Positions 1 to 13,352 of a stretch of 64,000 nucleotides of DNA are shown one piece after another; the stretch's first letter is position 1, and each line of letters opens with the position of its first letter. The translations under genes and the position numbers were made by a program. The notes beneath the pieces are model-generated. The model did no database searches and had not been told where the DNA came from. It saw only the letters and a list, made by a program, of their open reading frames with translations. The DNA lies in assembly GCA_025331565.1 (NCBI GenBank), contig JAFREQ010000034.1, forward strand, positions 1,054,001 to 1,118,000. The letters are read 5' to 3'. The stretch is from Holacanthus passer. Lineage: Eukaryota; Chordata; Actinopteri; Pomacanthidae.

Positions 1-2778
1 TCATGGTTCTCAGATGATGACTCTCAATGATTTTGTTGAACCCATGACTTTTTCATCTCATCTCTCATCTAATGTTTGCATTGTTCATATTTTGCCGGAG
101 GATGAGTCTGCATGTTTTCTGTAATGGCCTTTCAAAATTTGCTCAGAATTTCCAGTTTTGCACAAGAAATATTTTAACATTTACTAACATCTCATTTCTC
201 ATTTGCTAAAAGAAGATGAAAACAACCTCTAAGCATTTGTACTACCAGTGAACATGCTTTTAGTTGTTTGTTCCCAAGAGATTTACAATTTTTTATCTTT
301 TCTGAAGGAGGTTGAATGCATTTCCTGTGACTCACTTTAGACAAAACTGTCTGCTCGATGAATGTAATGGGATGGAAACTATTCCAGTTGTGGTGGAAAT
401 TTCAGAATCCTTGCACTTCATTTTGCTGTGTTTCAATTTAGCTCACTGAAAGCAGAGAGCAGAGCTAGGTAGATGTTGTTTGGTGTATTTCTGTGTTTAG
501 TTTAAGGCTGTACAAATTCTTTTGGTCAGTTGGAGGTCAAGGTGAGACCTCAAAAGGAGACGCCAGAAGAGACTATTTTTGCATGACAATCAGAAAAGGG
601 ACTTCATGTCAGACGACTTGATGTATTGTGTACCAGGTGTTGCAGATGCATGCATAAAAGACGCCTTGAAGAAGAACTGGACACACATCCATCTGCTGCA
701 TGTTTTTGTTGCTTGGTTGGTGTGTCCTCTTGCAAGAGAATAAAAATATAATATATAAAAATAAAAGCCACGGTTACGTCTGGGACGTCCATCTCCTGTA
801 TCAGTCTCCTGATTTTAAGCGCAACGCAGTCTAATGGATAATTACTGCACATATTCATGCTTCCTAGAGGACCCTTGCCGTTTTGGACACTCAGCCTGAG
901 GTTAAATTGTCAGCCTTGTACATGTGATGACGCACCATGCAGAGTTGTTCAGCACATGCTCCCAGGAAAGAGACTGTTTTAATTGAAATAACCCCAAGCC
1001 TTTTCTCGGGAGCCACTTACAGAAGTTTAACCTTTCTGTCCTCAGTGAACCTGGAATTGTCAATATGCTATTTGTAACAAATAACACATGAATCCAACAG
1101 TTTTGTCGATATCACTGCAGCCCTCAGGGGCCGCAACAGAGATTTGGACTTTTAGTCTTGTTTGTATGCACATCCTGCTCTCTCAAATAGCAAATTAGTC
1201 AAGGTGTGAGTCACTCACTATATGTGTTGTCAGACATAATGTTGGAGCACTCAACATCATTTCAGTGATTAGCTACGACATACCTGGAGCAGCCTGGTGC
1301 TGAAATACTTACAGCCTCCAACTGTTCAGACAAAAACAAAAAAACAACAAGGATGAATAAATCTCCCCCATGACAGGACTAATGCTTTGGCATCTGTATT
1401 AATCAATTCTCATCTGTGGGAAATGGCAGATTTATGATGTTCACAAAGAGCCGTGCTTTGTCTCGGCCCGTCCACTGAGCCGGAGATGATATGTAAAAAA
1501 AATTGTAATTGATTTGTTTTTGTACACAACATGCAGACTTCCTAATTTTTTTCTATTCAACTATGGCCCACCAAAGGACAATGTGACAACTAAGCTGGCA
1601 GGTAAGCATGTTGAAAGTACTTCACTATACCTAGATATTCTTATATGTGATTTTTCTTACTGTATAGTAGAGAGATAGGATGGCAAATGAAAAATGTAAA
1701 TAGCACAATGAATAACCTTCAGCAAAGGTCATTAGGTTCAAGTATTATGTGTTCTTTACTCCAATAAAGAATTTGCACTTTTAGTACAAATTTGTCCATG
1801 TAAACTAAACAGCTCTTTTTAAAATATATTTTACCAAAGAAAAATTCTCTATGTCCAGCATATTATGAGAAGTCAACCAAACTTTCACTCAACTTCCTGG
1901 CTGCTATTCCACATTTCTGAGGACCTTGTTGCAAGCTGCTTTATAGAAAAAGTAATTTACTTACAGGGCAACCACTCGAATCGCCAACCTTCCCACTCGC
2001 TCGCTCTACTCCTCTGTCTCAGAAAATATATAATACACCCCAGCGTTATGCATGGGCCAACACAAAGTCTGACATTTTAATTGAATTTACAGAGAAAAGG
2101 CCTTGACAGCCAGATTGTCTGAGCATGGTATAGTAACTCCAAGTTAAGTTTTATTTCCAATATCCACCTCCGGCTGAGTCATTCAGTCATAATCTGAGTA
2201 GCTGGAGGGTGTCATCGCTTTCTGCAAAGTGAGAGGAAATTTATTGCTCTGTGCATATCCCCCTTTAGTCGTCAGTATCTTTCACAAAGAGATTAGGCTA
2301 TATGAGACATGCTAAATGAGGCTTTAATTAAATTGGGACATTTACAAGAAGCATATGTCCACAAACCTAGTCGCTCCTATCAGGCCCATATTTGATTTCA
2401 TTCAGTTGCGAGTACGTGCTGTTATAACTGCAGCCCCTCTGTGGACCACAAAATCACGGCGCAGTGAAGAGATGCAAATGTGCCACCATATAAAAAAATA
2501 GGACCTCATGTTTGAATAAAAGTCGGGGTGATAACTGTGCGACACATTAATTGATTTTCACGAGAGCAATTCATTATTAAAAAGCCATTTCATATTTAGG
2601 CAAACACTTGAAAAAAGAGAGAGAGTTAATAGCTGCAGCGTGTTCTGATCTACTTACAACATAATCATAATCAGTATCACATAATTATTGCAGACATACC
2701 TTTAATATTTTAACATATTGGAAACATATGTTGGGGTATTTGTTCCAACTATATATTTATGAAGTCTTATATTTATAG

Positions 2779-2828
2779 ATCTAGCTATTTCAGCCACCAC
2801 AGGCTGATGGTGGCTGAAATAGCTAGAT
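2779..2828. repeat. Perfect 21-bp inverted repeat with 8-base loop
   Basis: The left arm 2779-2799 and right arm 2808-2828 are exact reverse complements; the loop is CAGGCTGA (2800-2807). The palindrome is flanked by an 8-bp direct repeat ATTTATAG at 2771-2778 and 2831-2838. That resembles a target-site duplication around a tiny fold-back insertion, although the AT-rich context makes a chance match possible. It could also be a replication template-switch product or a short RNA hairpin. A 50-base hairpin is short for a microRNA precursor. Confidence 0.9.
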
Positions 2829-2983
2829 TAATTTATAGCTTATAGAGAAAATTCTGTGCAAGTAAAGCTCACATAAATTTTGTATTAGTGTCAAAATGAG
2901 CTCAGTGCTGGAACCAGTTTGAGGTAGAGACAAGTGAAGCATCGTCCTGATTTTGTAGTAATTCTGCTCTCTCCAGGTATGTG

Positions 2984-2984
<1 letters not shown>

Positions 2985-3025
<41 letters not shown>
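2985..3025. repeat. (TG)n microsatellite
   Basis: About 20 uninterrupted TG units. Confidence 0.98.
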
Positions 3026-3027
<2 letters not shown>

Positions 3028-6000
3028 CCGAACACAGTCTTGGCTGGTGATTAGATTCCCTTGCCTCCTTCAGCACTCAACTGTGAATATTCCTCCTGCA
3101 GTCCTTCATTGCGCATTCTGACTCATCTAGAGATTTCTTCAGATGTCGGCCCACAATGAAGGTGACTCCAGCAACCACCTTTCTGCACAAATAAGGCAGG
3201 TTTGCACTGCCTGTTAGAGAGCTCTCGTTTTTGTCTGACAATGCAAAACATATGCAGGTATGTTTCAGCTGAAATGAATTTGACATTTTAGGTAATCTCA
3301 ACTCAATATTCAAGTCAAGTTTAGTTGTTACAGTAAGTTCAGCATCAAATATAAATAATGAAATTCACCAAAATATAGTCTGATTTTTAAAAAAAAAGCT
3401 TGATTCAAACCATGTGAATTTTATGCCTTCCTATTTTTGTTTCTTACTGCAAAGGGGAGAATTTACAGCAAGTGCAAATGAGTTGATGATGATGCACCAG
3501 AGTTCCTCTAAGTGAATAAATAAATGAAAGGAACAATAGTATCCTGGTTAACCTACAGGGTGTTTGCACTGCAAAGGGTGTTAAAATTCAAACGTGAGCT
3601 TGAAAGTCCAAGAAAGAGGAGCAGCACAAGATCCTGGAAGCAGAGAAGCACAACCCTGATGAGCGGAAAGCAAACAGGTTAAGAAACTTTGGTTAAGGCC
3701 ATTTCAGGCAGTTTCAATAAGTCTCAGAGCCTGATCTGACTGAAAGTGCTCTAAAAGGTTATTAGAAGCAAGATAATCTAGTAGCTGGTCAGCTACAAAA
3801 TATTCAAGGACTTTAAGGATGAATGGACAAAAGGCTTTAAGAACAGTTGAACTTAATAACACTAAACTCAGGAAGAATAACTGGTGTTGATATTTGACTG
3901 ATCCAGACTACCCAGACTGGGGTCCCTCATGACAACAAGTATAGGACTGATGTCCCAAATTCTGCCAGAGCTGCAGTCTCTCTTTTCCAAAACAACCTGA
4001 AAATACCTCTGTATGTCACTGCTGATCAAAGACAAGAAAGGAAAAAAGCATGGAGTCAGCGAGGTTGTGCCTGAGCGCGTGATAAATACTGGGAGGACGT
4101 TGAGAAATGCAAGCACACTCTCACAGCATATGTTGCAGCCACTTCAACAGAGCAGATGACATCACCCCAGAGAAATTATATCTAAAAGTTTGAAGTGATG
4201 ATTAGAATTTTCCACAGGGAGCTGCATGAAATATCAATTGTGCCCTTTGACTGGCATTTGGACACGCTGCTCTACTGATTACCCAGGGTAGCCAGGACTG
4301 TATTCTCTGCTAATAGGCAAAACTGGCATGCTGTTCATTAGTGGGGCCTAGTAATCAAAGGTACACAGGCCCTCATTAAACAGTTGCCAATCATGTATCC
4401 AGGATCAAGTCAGAGACAGCCACAGGAGACTTGGCTGAGCACGAAGGGATGGTGAAATTAGTCCTTGTATTCTGGCAGGCAACCTTTTTTCATGATGTCA
4501 CAGCAGCTGATAGATGCATATATACGTTACAGATACAGATACGTATATGTTTTTTGCTTTCTTGCTGATTCTAAAAGCCTAAACAATTCCCCTTGTTAAT
4601 ACATATCACTTATCTCCTCTGGATGACAGAGGCTGCCCCAAATTAGAAAATGGCACACGTCTAACAATAGTAATAATAGAGACACTTTCTACACAGCTGC
4701 ACAAATGTTTTTGCAATGCATTCCCATTATGATAATCAAATTTACAGTTGAATTCATCTCAGTCATTATAATGCACACCAGAGTATTTGTTGGTCTTTTT
4801 TCAAACATCCACGGCTCCGTTTGTTGTCCGGTATCCGCTGGTGGGTGGGTTGTGTGATTGCAAGGCAGTCTACTGGGGGTTTATCCACAGTCACACCAGC
4901 AGTGGGACCGGGTTGGTGGCTGAAACAGTCACGGCCAGGTGCAGCACAACAAGCGCAGGCAGGTGGTGGAATCAAAGAGCCAGAGAGAGATGCTTAATAG
5001 GACACCCAGAGGCTGGCAGTGACGCAGCGGCGATGGAGAGGGCCCTGATCAAAGAGGAGGATGAGCTGAGAGCAGCCATCAGTGGGATATAGTCCCAAAG
5101 AGCTGCCATGGTATTTTGCTCTGTATATGGTACATGGTTTAATGCTAATGCAAAATGCTGGCAAAATACCATCAGACTGATACATGCAGTACATTGACCT
5201 TTTTAACACTCACAGAAAATACAGGCTTCATACTCAGTGCATTGCATTACAATGTACTGAGACATTCAGACACCTTTAAGGCGAAACCTCAAACCATGCT
5301 GGGAGCTTCACAGGTTCACCTCCAGGCCAGCCTTGCCCTATTTTCCCTCTTTTTCTGTCATTAAAGGGATCTTCTTCTTGCCAACGCTTTATTATATGTT
5401 CAACTTCATGAGCAGCATAATGGCTGTAATTTCAAGTGACTGGCTGGCCCTTATCAGTCATAAGACTACGAACCTGTCAAGCGAGTTACACAGTGGAAAG
5501 GTTTATTCTCTTTGTGACTGAGCAAATCAAAAAATGACTTAACTCTCTTATCTCGGAAACTATTCATTAAAACAACTGACAGTGAAAAATTACTATGCAC
5601 AGTTGAACCATGTTCACTTTGCTCTGACAAGTGACTTTGTGGTAAAGGATTAATCGCAGTATGAGTAGGTCTATATGCCTGAATTAACTCTCTTTTTTTT
5701 CCAGCTTTTCATGTCTGCTTCTGCTTTTATGCACCAGAATTTGTTCGTCTGCACAGCTTTGAAAAATACATCATAATTTGAATAACTTACTGATGCTCTA
5801 TGTTTGGTAGAAGTAGGTGTTAAGTTCATATGGGGCAATTTTAGAAATGAAAACTAACAGGCAATATGAAAACTATGATGTTAGTAATTAATAATTAATT
5901 TGAGCTTTTTTGGAGGGATATACGGTGATAGATGTCTAATGGTAAACAAACTGTAAAGGTCTCTTAAGCAAATTTGTGATGTTTCATGAGATGATTCAAA

Positions 6001-8414
6001 CAGACATCTTCCTGTGACTCCCAGCAAAAAGAACAACACACGCTCACTCAGTAATCTGATAGTTTCATTATTCATCTGCTTTAACAACATCACAAATCTC
6101 CAGCTTCTTGACCTCCAAAAGCTACCAGAGAAGCAGATCATCAAAGTGAATACAGACAAAAACTCTGAATACAAAAACATGGAAAACCGTCTCTTCATCT
6201 CTGCACAGTCAAATTTCCACGAGCTGCCTGCCTTCCCTTATTTAAACATTCTCATTTTCACATTCATTTAAGGGGAGTTTCGCTGTGTATAAATGAGGAC
6301 TTTTGTTCTGCGGTGAGAGAACATGTACTGAGATGCTTCTCTGACACACCAACACACTCTGAGGAGGATTTCTAACTCAAAGTTCTTCAATTAGATGTGA
6401 AATTCATAGAGTGCTGAAGAGAAAAACTTTCTTTTTGGGGTGAAGTTTGGTTCATTTACTTTATACTCAGCTTCGTACAAACATCTTTCTTCTCCATATT
6501 TATACCTTAAATGCAGGGCTTGTTTTCATATTTCCTCTTGTTGTTACTTACCCATGAGAACCCTTTAATTTAACCTGCGACCCTGTTAAATTTTGTTTAA
6601 TTTCCTCCCTGAGCTGGTTCATAAATACAATTATAACAATGATGTTTGTGTCCAAGAGAAAATCGCTGTGTGATTTAATTAATCATGTAGTAATCCTTAT
6701 AATTATCTTTTGAATAAGCTTTAAATATTCTTAAAAAATCCCAGAGAATAGATGTGTCAAGGCTGCAGCTCCTCCCTCTGTGTCGCAACGTGTTCGTGCA
6801 GCACCAAACTGCATGTGAGCAAACACTATTGTTACCTGGTTGTCGACTATGAAGACAAGTCAGGAAGAAGTGGATGCTTTGCATAGGTTAACTGTGGTGG
6901 CTATAAAAAGGGAAGTTGAAGAAGGAAGGGCAGGGGCTCATGCAGTCTCTCAGAATCAGAACTCAAATGCAGCTGTTGGCCATTACAACACGCTTTTAAT
7001 TGAGAATTGGTGCCATGGGCCAAATTTAAAAATTAGAATATAAAATTGGAAAAAGAATAGAAAAAAAGGGCTTATAGTCAGAAAGCAAAAGGGCAAGTGC
7101 TTGGGAACCACCTGGGGTCCATCTGTGCACGGGTCTGAGTGAGGTTTTTTTTAGCATTTTAATACAAAAGAGCAAATGGATGTCTGGCGGAAAATGAAAT
7201 ATCGCTGCATGATTTTTTAAAGGCACTAAGCGGGCAAAATGTCAATCTCAACAAGAGAAGAAGCTATTAAAAGGAGAGGCTTGATGGGTTCCCAGTGAAG
7301 CTTATTAGTAAAAGGCCAGTTACTATAAACAGAAGGGTGCTTACAAGAGTAAAAACAATTAATGTTTGACACGAGGGGGCGGGCGAGGAAGAAAGAGAGC
7401 GTTATAATGTGGACTCGCCTCTGAAACCGTGGCCGTGAATGTACATTAAAGACATAGCTGGAGTGGAGAGATATGTCTAGACGCAGTCTGTTTTGACAGT
7501 CTCAGTGCTTTCCCCAATAATCTGCTCTGACTGCTCTCTTCATATTCAGAACGAGAACAAAATTCATGAAAGGCCTTCAAAGTCCTTTTTAGAGCGGCGT
7601 GTTCGGCACCACGGACGGGTCCACTCTTAGCTTGATTTTTTTCAGACCCTTTTTTGTTTTCGTTTGGTGGCGAAAACGCAGAGCTTTGTTCCAAAAGCCG
7701 CTGTGATCTGCTCTCAGTCTGATTGTAAAAATCCCATGAATGTGTAAACAAAGTTAGAGCAATCTCTAAAAATGAATGGGATTTCGCTTAAACCCGCTGA
7801 AGCAAGTGCATTTAAACGGACTTGAATCTGAGAGATGAAACGACACTTGAAAAAAATAGTGGTTTTCTTTGCGTGCAGAGTCCAGAGGGATGATGATGGT
7901 GTGTTGATAGCATGCAGGCACCAAATCCTGTGTGTAGGCTCCATGCTGCAGTTGAGTGTACATGACTGATGTTCTTACCCACTGATCTTACCTTCAGCTG
8001 CAACTTAAAGGGATGTGGAGACCACGAAAACATATTTTTTTGTTTACCTTGAGGTGGTTATGTTTAGTATGCTGCATACAAACCTTCAGCTCCTCTGCAA
8101 TAGCCACATTAAACACATAGACTCTGCCCACCTTGCAGCTATTGCCATGAGACATTGCTTTAGCCTGAGGGTCATGAATATATTCTGGTGGAATATAACA
8201 TGACTTTTGTCAGACTCAGGGCAACTTTTGCCATTTAGATAGAGATTGTTATACAGATTATTTATTTTGATATTTGAAAAATGTCCTTACCACAAAGTAA
8301 CTCTTCTCAATGCTTTAAAGGCTTTTTCTGCTAATTGAATATATCACAGTCAAATTAGTCATTGTATATTATTGGTTGATATTATTGTAAAACTATTAAA
8401 TAGTTTTGCTTTTA

Positions 8415-9605
8415 TAACAGCTTTGCACACACATGCTATTCTGTCAGCCAGATTCAAAGGGTAGTCACCTGGAATGGGTTTTAATCAACAGATAAGCCTT
8501 GTCAAAAGTTCATGAATGGAATATTTCCTTATTATTCTTTATGAGTTTGAGACCATCAGTTGTGTTGTGCAGAGGTAGTGTTGATATACAAAAATAGCCC
8601 TTTTCAACTACTGCAGTAATCCATATTATGGCAGGAACCGCTCAAATGACAGCCCATCATTACTTTAAGACATGAAGGTCAGTCAATCTGCAAAATTTCA
8701 AGACTTTGAATGTATCTTCAAACACAATCGTCAAAAATCACTAAACGTTATGATGAAACTGACTCTTCTTCGGGACAGGAAGACCACGAGTTACCTCAGC
8801 TGCTTCCATTCCAAGTTCATTACAGTTACCAGACACAAGTTTCAGACACATTTCAGCATCAGCTGTTCAGAGGAGACTGTGTGAATCAGGCCTTCATGGT
8901 CGAATTGCTGTAAAAGAAACTACAACTGAGGGAGAGCAGCGACGGGAAGAGGAGAATTGCTTGGGCCAAGAAACACAAAACTTTAGACCAGTGGAAATCT
9001 GTACTTTGGTCTGAGAATTGAGATTTTTGTTTCCAACCACCGTGTCTTTCTGAGACAGACGGTGAAGGGATGGTATCTGCATATGTGGTTCTCATCGTGA
9101 AGCATTGAGGAGGAGGTGTGATGGTGTCTGGGCGCTTTGTTGGTGGCACTGCGATATATTCTAGATTCAAGCGCACATAACCAGCGTGGCTACCACAGCA
9201 TTCTGCAGCAGCATGCCATCCTATGTGGTTTGTGCCTTGTGGGACCATTATTTGTTTTTCAACAGGACAATGACCCAAGGCTATCCAGGCTATGTAAGGG
9301 CTTTTTGAGCAAGAGGGAGAGTGATGGAGGGCTGCATTAAGTGGCCTGGTCTCCAAAATCACCCAACCTGAACCCAATTGAGAGTGTCTGGGATCAGTCA
9401 GAGCGCAGAGTGAAGGACCTGGGACCTCCTTCGAGATTGGAGGAAAACCTTCCAGGTGACTACCTCATGAAGCTGGCTGAGATGATGCCAACAGTTTGCA
9501 TATATGTGTATTTCAAGGTTTTGGCGTCTTCAGTCTTAATCTACAATGTAGAAAATCAAACAAAGCAAAACCATTGAGTGAGAAGGCGTACTTAAATATA
9601 TATAT
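8415..9605 (+). mobile_element. Degenerate Tc1/mariner-like DNA transposon
   Basis: The region reads as a decayed Tc1-family transposase on +. A DNA-binding-domain remnant lies around 8650-8910, then a catalytic-core remnant with FVFQQDNDP (second acidic residue) and SPNLNPIESVWD (third acidic residue, about 9357-9395), then a C-terminal remnant PGDYLMKLAEMMP. Frames shift several times. The first catalytic Asp region (the family's WSDES-type motif, near 9008-9020) is lost to a small deletion that leaves a stop. The sequence GTAGTCACCTGGAATG near 8461 is the inverted counterpart of CTTCCAGGTGACTAC near 9449, so long terminal inverted repeats overlap the transposase 3' end. The distal end TCTACAATGTAGAAAATC matches the terminal region of this common fish family. 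It is inactive. Confidence 0.9.
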
Positions 9606-12600
9606 ATCATAATGTTTAGGTGCAGGAACAGATGGCAGGCCTCACAGTATTGCAAGCAGCACATTTCTCCTGTTAGCAAAATTAACTGAATGATGATATA
9701 TATATAATACATCTATGATTTAATAACCTGTATGTACTATGTGTTAGTATGTGTTAACGCAAATGTAGGCGTTTTAGAAGAAATTAGCAGAATGAAAACA
9801 CACTGTACGCACACATTAAACACAAACCATATAAACACTGCATAGTATATGATGATTTACACCAGTGAATATATCCACCCAAAACATCGCCATCATCTGG
9901 CTCGCTGTTCATAAGTTAGGCCTCCTCAAACCTTTATTTTCACATTATTGCTCATTTGTATTCCCTGTAAGTGTCTGCTGAGAGGTAAGAGTGACTATAG
10001 ATGTTGCTCTGAGCACGACACTGTAGATCAGCCCTCCACCTTCTAAACCCATTTGGGAGAAGGTCTCTAAAGGTGACGGATGAAGCCATGAGGGAAAAGC
10101 AAAAAGAAAAAAAAAAGTGGGAGGGGAGAACAAGGATTTATAAAGACTCGGGTCTTAAAGAATTCTCTCCATGCATCTGCCATTATCCCAGTGTGCCTGT
10201 CTCAAAACAGACCTGTGAGCAGCTGAGCCCAGGGAAATTAATTTGCAGCCCTAATGTTCTGTGGCAAAGGAATTGGAGTCATCTCAACACAAACAAATTG
10301 GATCTTGCAGCCTATCTGTAATGCAAGACGTGCCCACATGTATGGCGGTGAGCCCAGTGACCCCCTCACGGAAGAAGAAGAAGAAGAAGAAATAGAGGAC
10401 ACGGCTAAATTCTCTGGCGTGACAGCGGTTCAGTGGTCAAGCTGGGTTCAAAACGTAAGGAGTGAAGGCAGGAAGAAAAGCTGTGTATGATACTATGATC
10501 GATGGGTTTCTGATAAGGTCCTGAGTGCAGCTGGCCAGTGGATCTGAATCTATTTGTCAAATATCATTGCAGCGATATTGAGTTTGGGGAGAAAAAAAAG
10601 ACAGTGGATGACAATATAGGGAAAAAAACACGGAGTGAGAAAGAGAAATAACAGCCAACAGTGCAGGGTAAGAACAGAGGGCGGTTTGGGAAAATGTTGA
10701 AATGGAGGTGTGATCAGTGTTTCAGAACACTCAGGCTATTACACAGCCTGTCAGAGCCACCTCCCTTTGTGCTCGCCCTTTTTCTTCCCCCCCCGGTGTC
10801 CCTCCCCGGTCATCCTCAGCAACGATCAGAGCGGCTACAAGACTATTTTTGATGCTCTCACTTTCTGGCTATTTGTTGACCTTTTTCCCCCCTCCCCTTG
10901 CGTCGTTCTGTAGCGCACACGTTCAAATGTCAGACGCACAATATATGGTACATGAAAGGGAGGAAGTGTCAATATCTCAGATCCCTGGCTGCAAATGTAG
11001 GAGCCTTTTCTTCAGAGATCAGACCGGCAAGATTGTGGTCAGGACTCCACTTACGTGCTGTTAGGGAAGATTTAGATTCCAGATAATGATATGGCGTTTC
11101 AGACCTGGTGCCTGGCTACCTTTGAAGTTCATTCACTTAAATGCGCTGCTTGAACTACGCATTAACCCCATGGAGGCTGTCTTGAACTTTAAGTAATGGC
11201 CTTCACTTAACAGTCGGAACATAGAGCACACCTATTTAACAGTTATAGCCTATAAATCAGAGCGTATTTATATTTCTACATACAGATCAACGTTCAGCGT
11301 GGTCAGAATATGAAGGCAAATGTTTTTGTCTATATATTAAATCATAACACTGCAATGATGCCTGGCCCAGCTTTTTATAATCGCATCACGCTTCTAAATA
11401 TAAAAACACCAGTAAAATTGCACCAGTAATAATGACACTACATTTATGGAGCAGAGTCCTTCAGCAGAGCAGCAGGAAACTGCTGCACTCTTCAGTTTTC
11501 ATTTCCACACAGCGTTAATAGAATTCCCTATCAGTCTAAATTCTTTTAGAGATATCGGTGAATTTTTATTCTCTTCAATCGCTCTCTGGTGCAATACTGC
11601 CTTGCCTTATGTGAACTCCATAACCGGGTTAAAAACAGCTCATGAGCACAAGAAAAGAGTTAAATACGTGCACACAGAACGTGGATTGGTCAGATTAAGA
11701 AAAACAGTTCTGATTCTCACATCCTATTATGTATATTTTTGTGTATGTTTGATGGACACTACACTATGGGTTTCAAAATTATTTTTCTTTTTATACCATA
11801 CCAACAACAACAAGACATTCAAGAAAAGAACACAACCCACCATATAGAGAGAAGAATGATGTGCGAGTGCATGTGTGTATTAAATCTACAGCATGGAGGA
11901 TCAAATACAGTTAATCTTATTAATACAGTATCTGTGAGGAGGGGCAGGAGGAGATTTATGGTGAATGATCAGGCATCAGCTCCACCTACAGGGAAGCTGA
12001 AATATGCACTAAATGATTCCCACTTCTCCAGAGAGCATGCTGTGTGGTGTTAATTAATATGAATAGATTTTTCCAGTTAAAATGGTCAGACATTAGTGAT
12101 GTCCACCACAACATAGATAGATAGATAGGGTTTTGTTTTTTTCTGTGCAGTTAAGTCATTGAATTAAATCTCTGTAAATCGTTGTTTGTGATGGTAAAAT
12201 TGGTTTATTAGCATGTTTATTGTTCTGAATGATATGTTTGCTTGTTCAGCCCTGATCTTGAGACGTGTTTGTGAATGTTGGAAAAAAAACATTCTTAGTA
12301 AATATTAACTCGGAATTTGACACTCAAAACTCAACTAATCTGGATCTTCAGGACTGTGTTGGTGTAGTTGAGTAATAGTTGATAGTAAAATCTGATTGGC
12401 GCACAGAAGTGTGTGACATCACCTTTATCCATCAGGGCCCCGCCCACTTCAAACCACAGTGAACAGAAGGACAAAAACACAAATACAGAAACCTGTCATA
12501 AACCTGGAGTTCCTAAGTGTTGGTAGAAAATGTTGAGATGATGCAGGAGCTCATTGCTCACAAAAAAGAAACTGATTGAGAAAAATAGCTTCTCGGGGCT

Positions 12601-13300
12601 CTTTCAAGTCAACCATCTATTTAAAAACTGGAGCAAGTCAAAGTGACTAATTGGAGTGGAACAAAAATGTCAGCTGGTGCTTTCTCTGATATTACTGACC
12701 ACTTGAACTAATCAAATCAGTGGGCTCACAACAGACATGGCCCACTCAGAGTAATTGTAGTGGCTTTTTTTTAAAGAAAGGCACTTTTATTGCAGCTTTC
12801 TGCCCTGGAAGAAACTCATAGGAGACGACAGCCCACCTCTCCATCACAATCCATCTGATATTTCTTTCCCTGCTTCCAAACTCCTGCTGCATGCATCAAT
12901 AACTGATTCAAATAAGAAGCAATGATTTGTTCTCCAAGATGAAGCTTTTGGATGCTGCAGCATGGTGATGCTTTTTGCAGGAGAGAAGAAGAAGAATAAG
13001 AAGAAGAAAAGAGGATCTGCTGTGAGAGAAGATTAACCTCGTTCACAAAGTGGAAGCAGTCAGTGGAAGTGGACGCATGCATGCAGGGAGGGAGGACGCC
13101 GGTTTCTCCCTGTGCGCGCACGGCGGAGCGCAACCGACCTCCTCCTCCTCCTCCTCTCTCCATGCGCGCATCTCTCTCTCTCTCTCTCAACCTCATCTCT
13201 CCCTCTCTCTCCATCTCTCCCACTCTCACTGAAGGTGTTTCAACTTTCCAAAGGCGACAACAATCCTGTCTGCTCCGTGCGTTAAAAGGTTTTTTTTTTA
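9606..13300. other. Intergenic sequence between the Tc1-like element and the syndig1l promoter
   Basis: No recognised gene. It contains a short GAA repeat (about 10371-10391), purine-rich tracts near 10080-10120 and 10585-10660, and a pyrimidine/CpG-richer end (13080-13300) leading into the promoter. A 133-codon open frame at 11446-11847 has no recognisable protein features. A minus-strand open frame at 12816-13322 is built largely on simple sequence. Confidence 0.6.
13138..13216. repeat. CCT/CT-rich pyrimidine tract near the promoter
   Basis: A CCT repeat (about 13138-13155) is followed by a CT run (about 13171-13188) and further CT-rich sequence. Such polypyrimidine tracts are frequent just upstream of vertebrate transcription starts and can form non-B DNA. 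Confidence 0.9.
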
Positions 13301-13321
13301 ATCGGAGGTGGGAGACCTTCA

Positions 13322-13330
13322 TATTTATAG
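13322..13330 (+). promoter_or_regulatory. TATA-like element in the putative syndig1l promoter
   Basis: TATTTATAG lies about 205 bases before the putative exon 1 donor, just downstream of the CpG-richer, pyrimidine-rich block at 13080-13300. An inverted CCAAT box (ATTGG, at about 13382) lies downstream of it. That is the wrong side for a CCAAT box serving this TATA, so the pairing is not a textbook promoter. Assignment rests on position and motif only. Confidence 0.25.
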
Positions 13331-13352
13331 AGGAGAGAGATTACGAGAGAGA

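Larger units (their letters stand above)
1..8414. other. Upstream intergenic sequence without a recognised gene
   Basis: The stretch is AT-rich with frequent stops in all frames. It holds a perfect hairpin at 2779-2828 and a (TG)n tract at 2985-3025. A slightly GC-richer patch at about 4820-5100 is open on + for 101 codons but shows no recognisable domain or exon structure. Another CpG-containing patch lies at about 7370-7760. Either patch could be a conserved regulatory element, which I cannot test here. Confidence 0.6.

Noticed and set aside
2823..3076. Short minus-strand frames with Thr-His repeats
   Set aside because: They are translations of the (TG)n microsatellite.
4787..5092. 101-codon open frame in a GC-richer patch
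   Set aside because: Ends in a plausible-looking KEEDELRAAISG stretch, but no family, exon boundary or second exon could be supported; kept only as a note in the intergenic description.
7446..7751. 101-codon minus-strand open frame in a CpG-containing patch
   Set aside because: Protein-like composition but no recognisable domain, no splice partners and no signals; a conserved non-coding element is as likely.
8886..9377. 163-codon minus-strand open frame
   Set aside because: It is the antisense shadow of the decayed Tc1-like transposase, whose recognisable motifs are on +.
11446..11847. 133-codon open frame on +
   Set aside because: AT-rich, no recognisable domain, no exon signals, and of a length expected by chance in 64 kb.
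12816..13322. 168-codon minus-strand open frame over the promoter region
   Set aside because: Much of its length comes from CT/CCT simple repeats read as RE and G runs; no domain, and it lies antisense to the putative promoter and exon 1.
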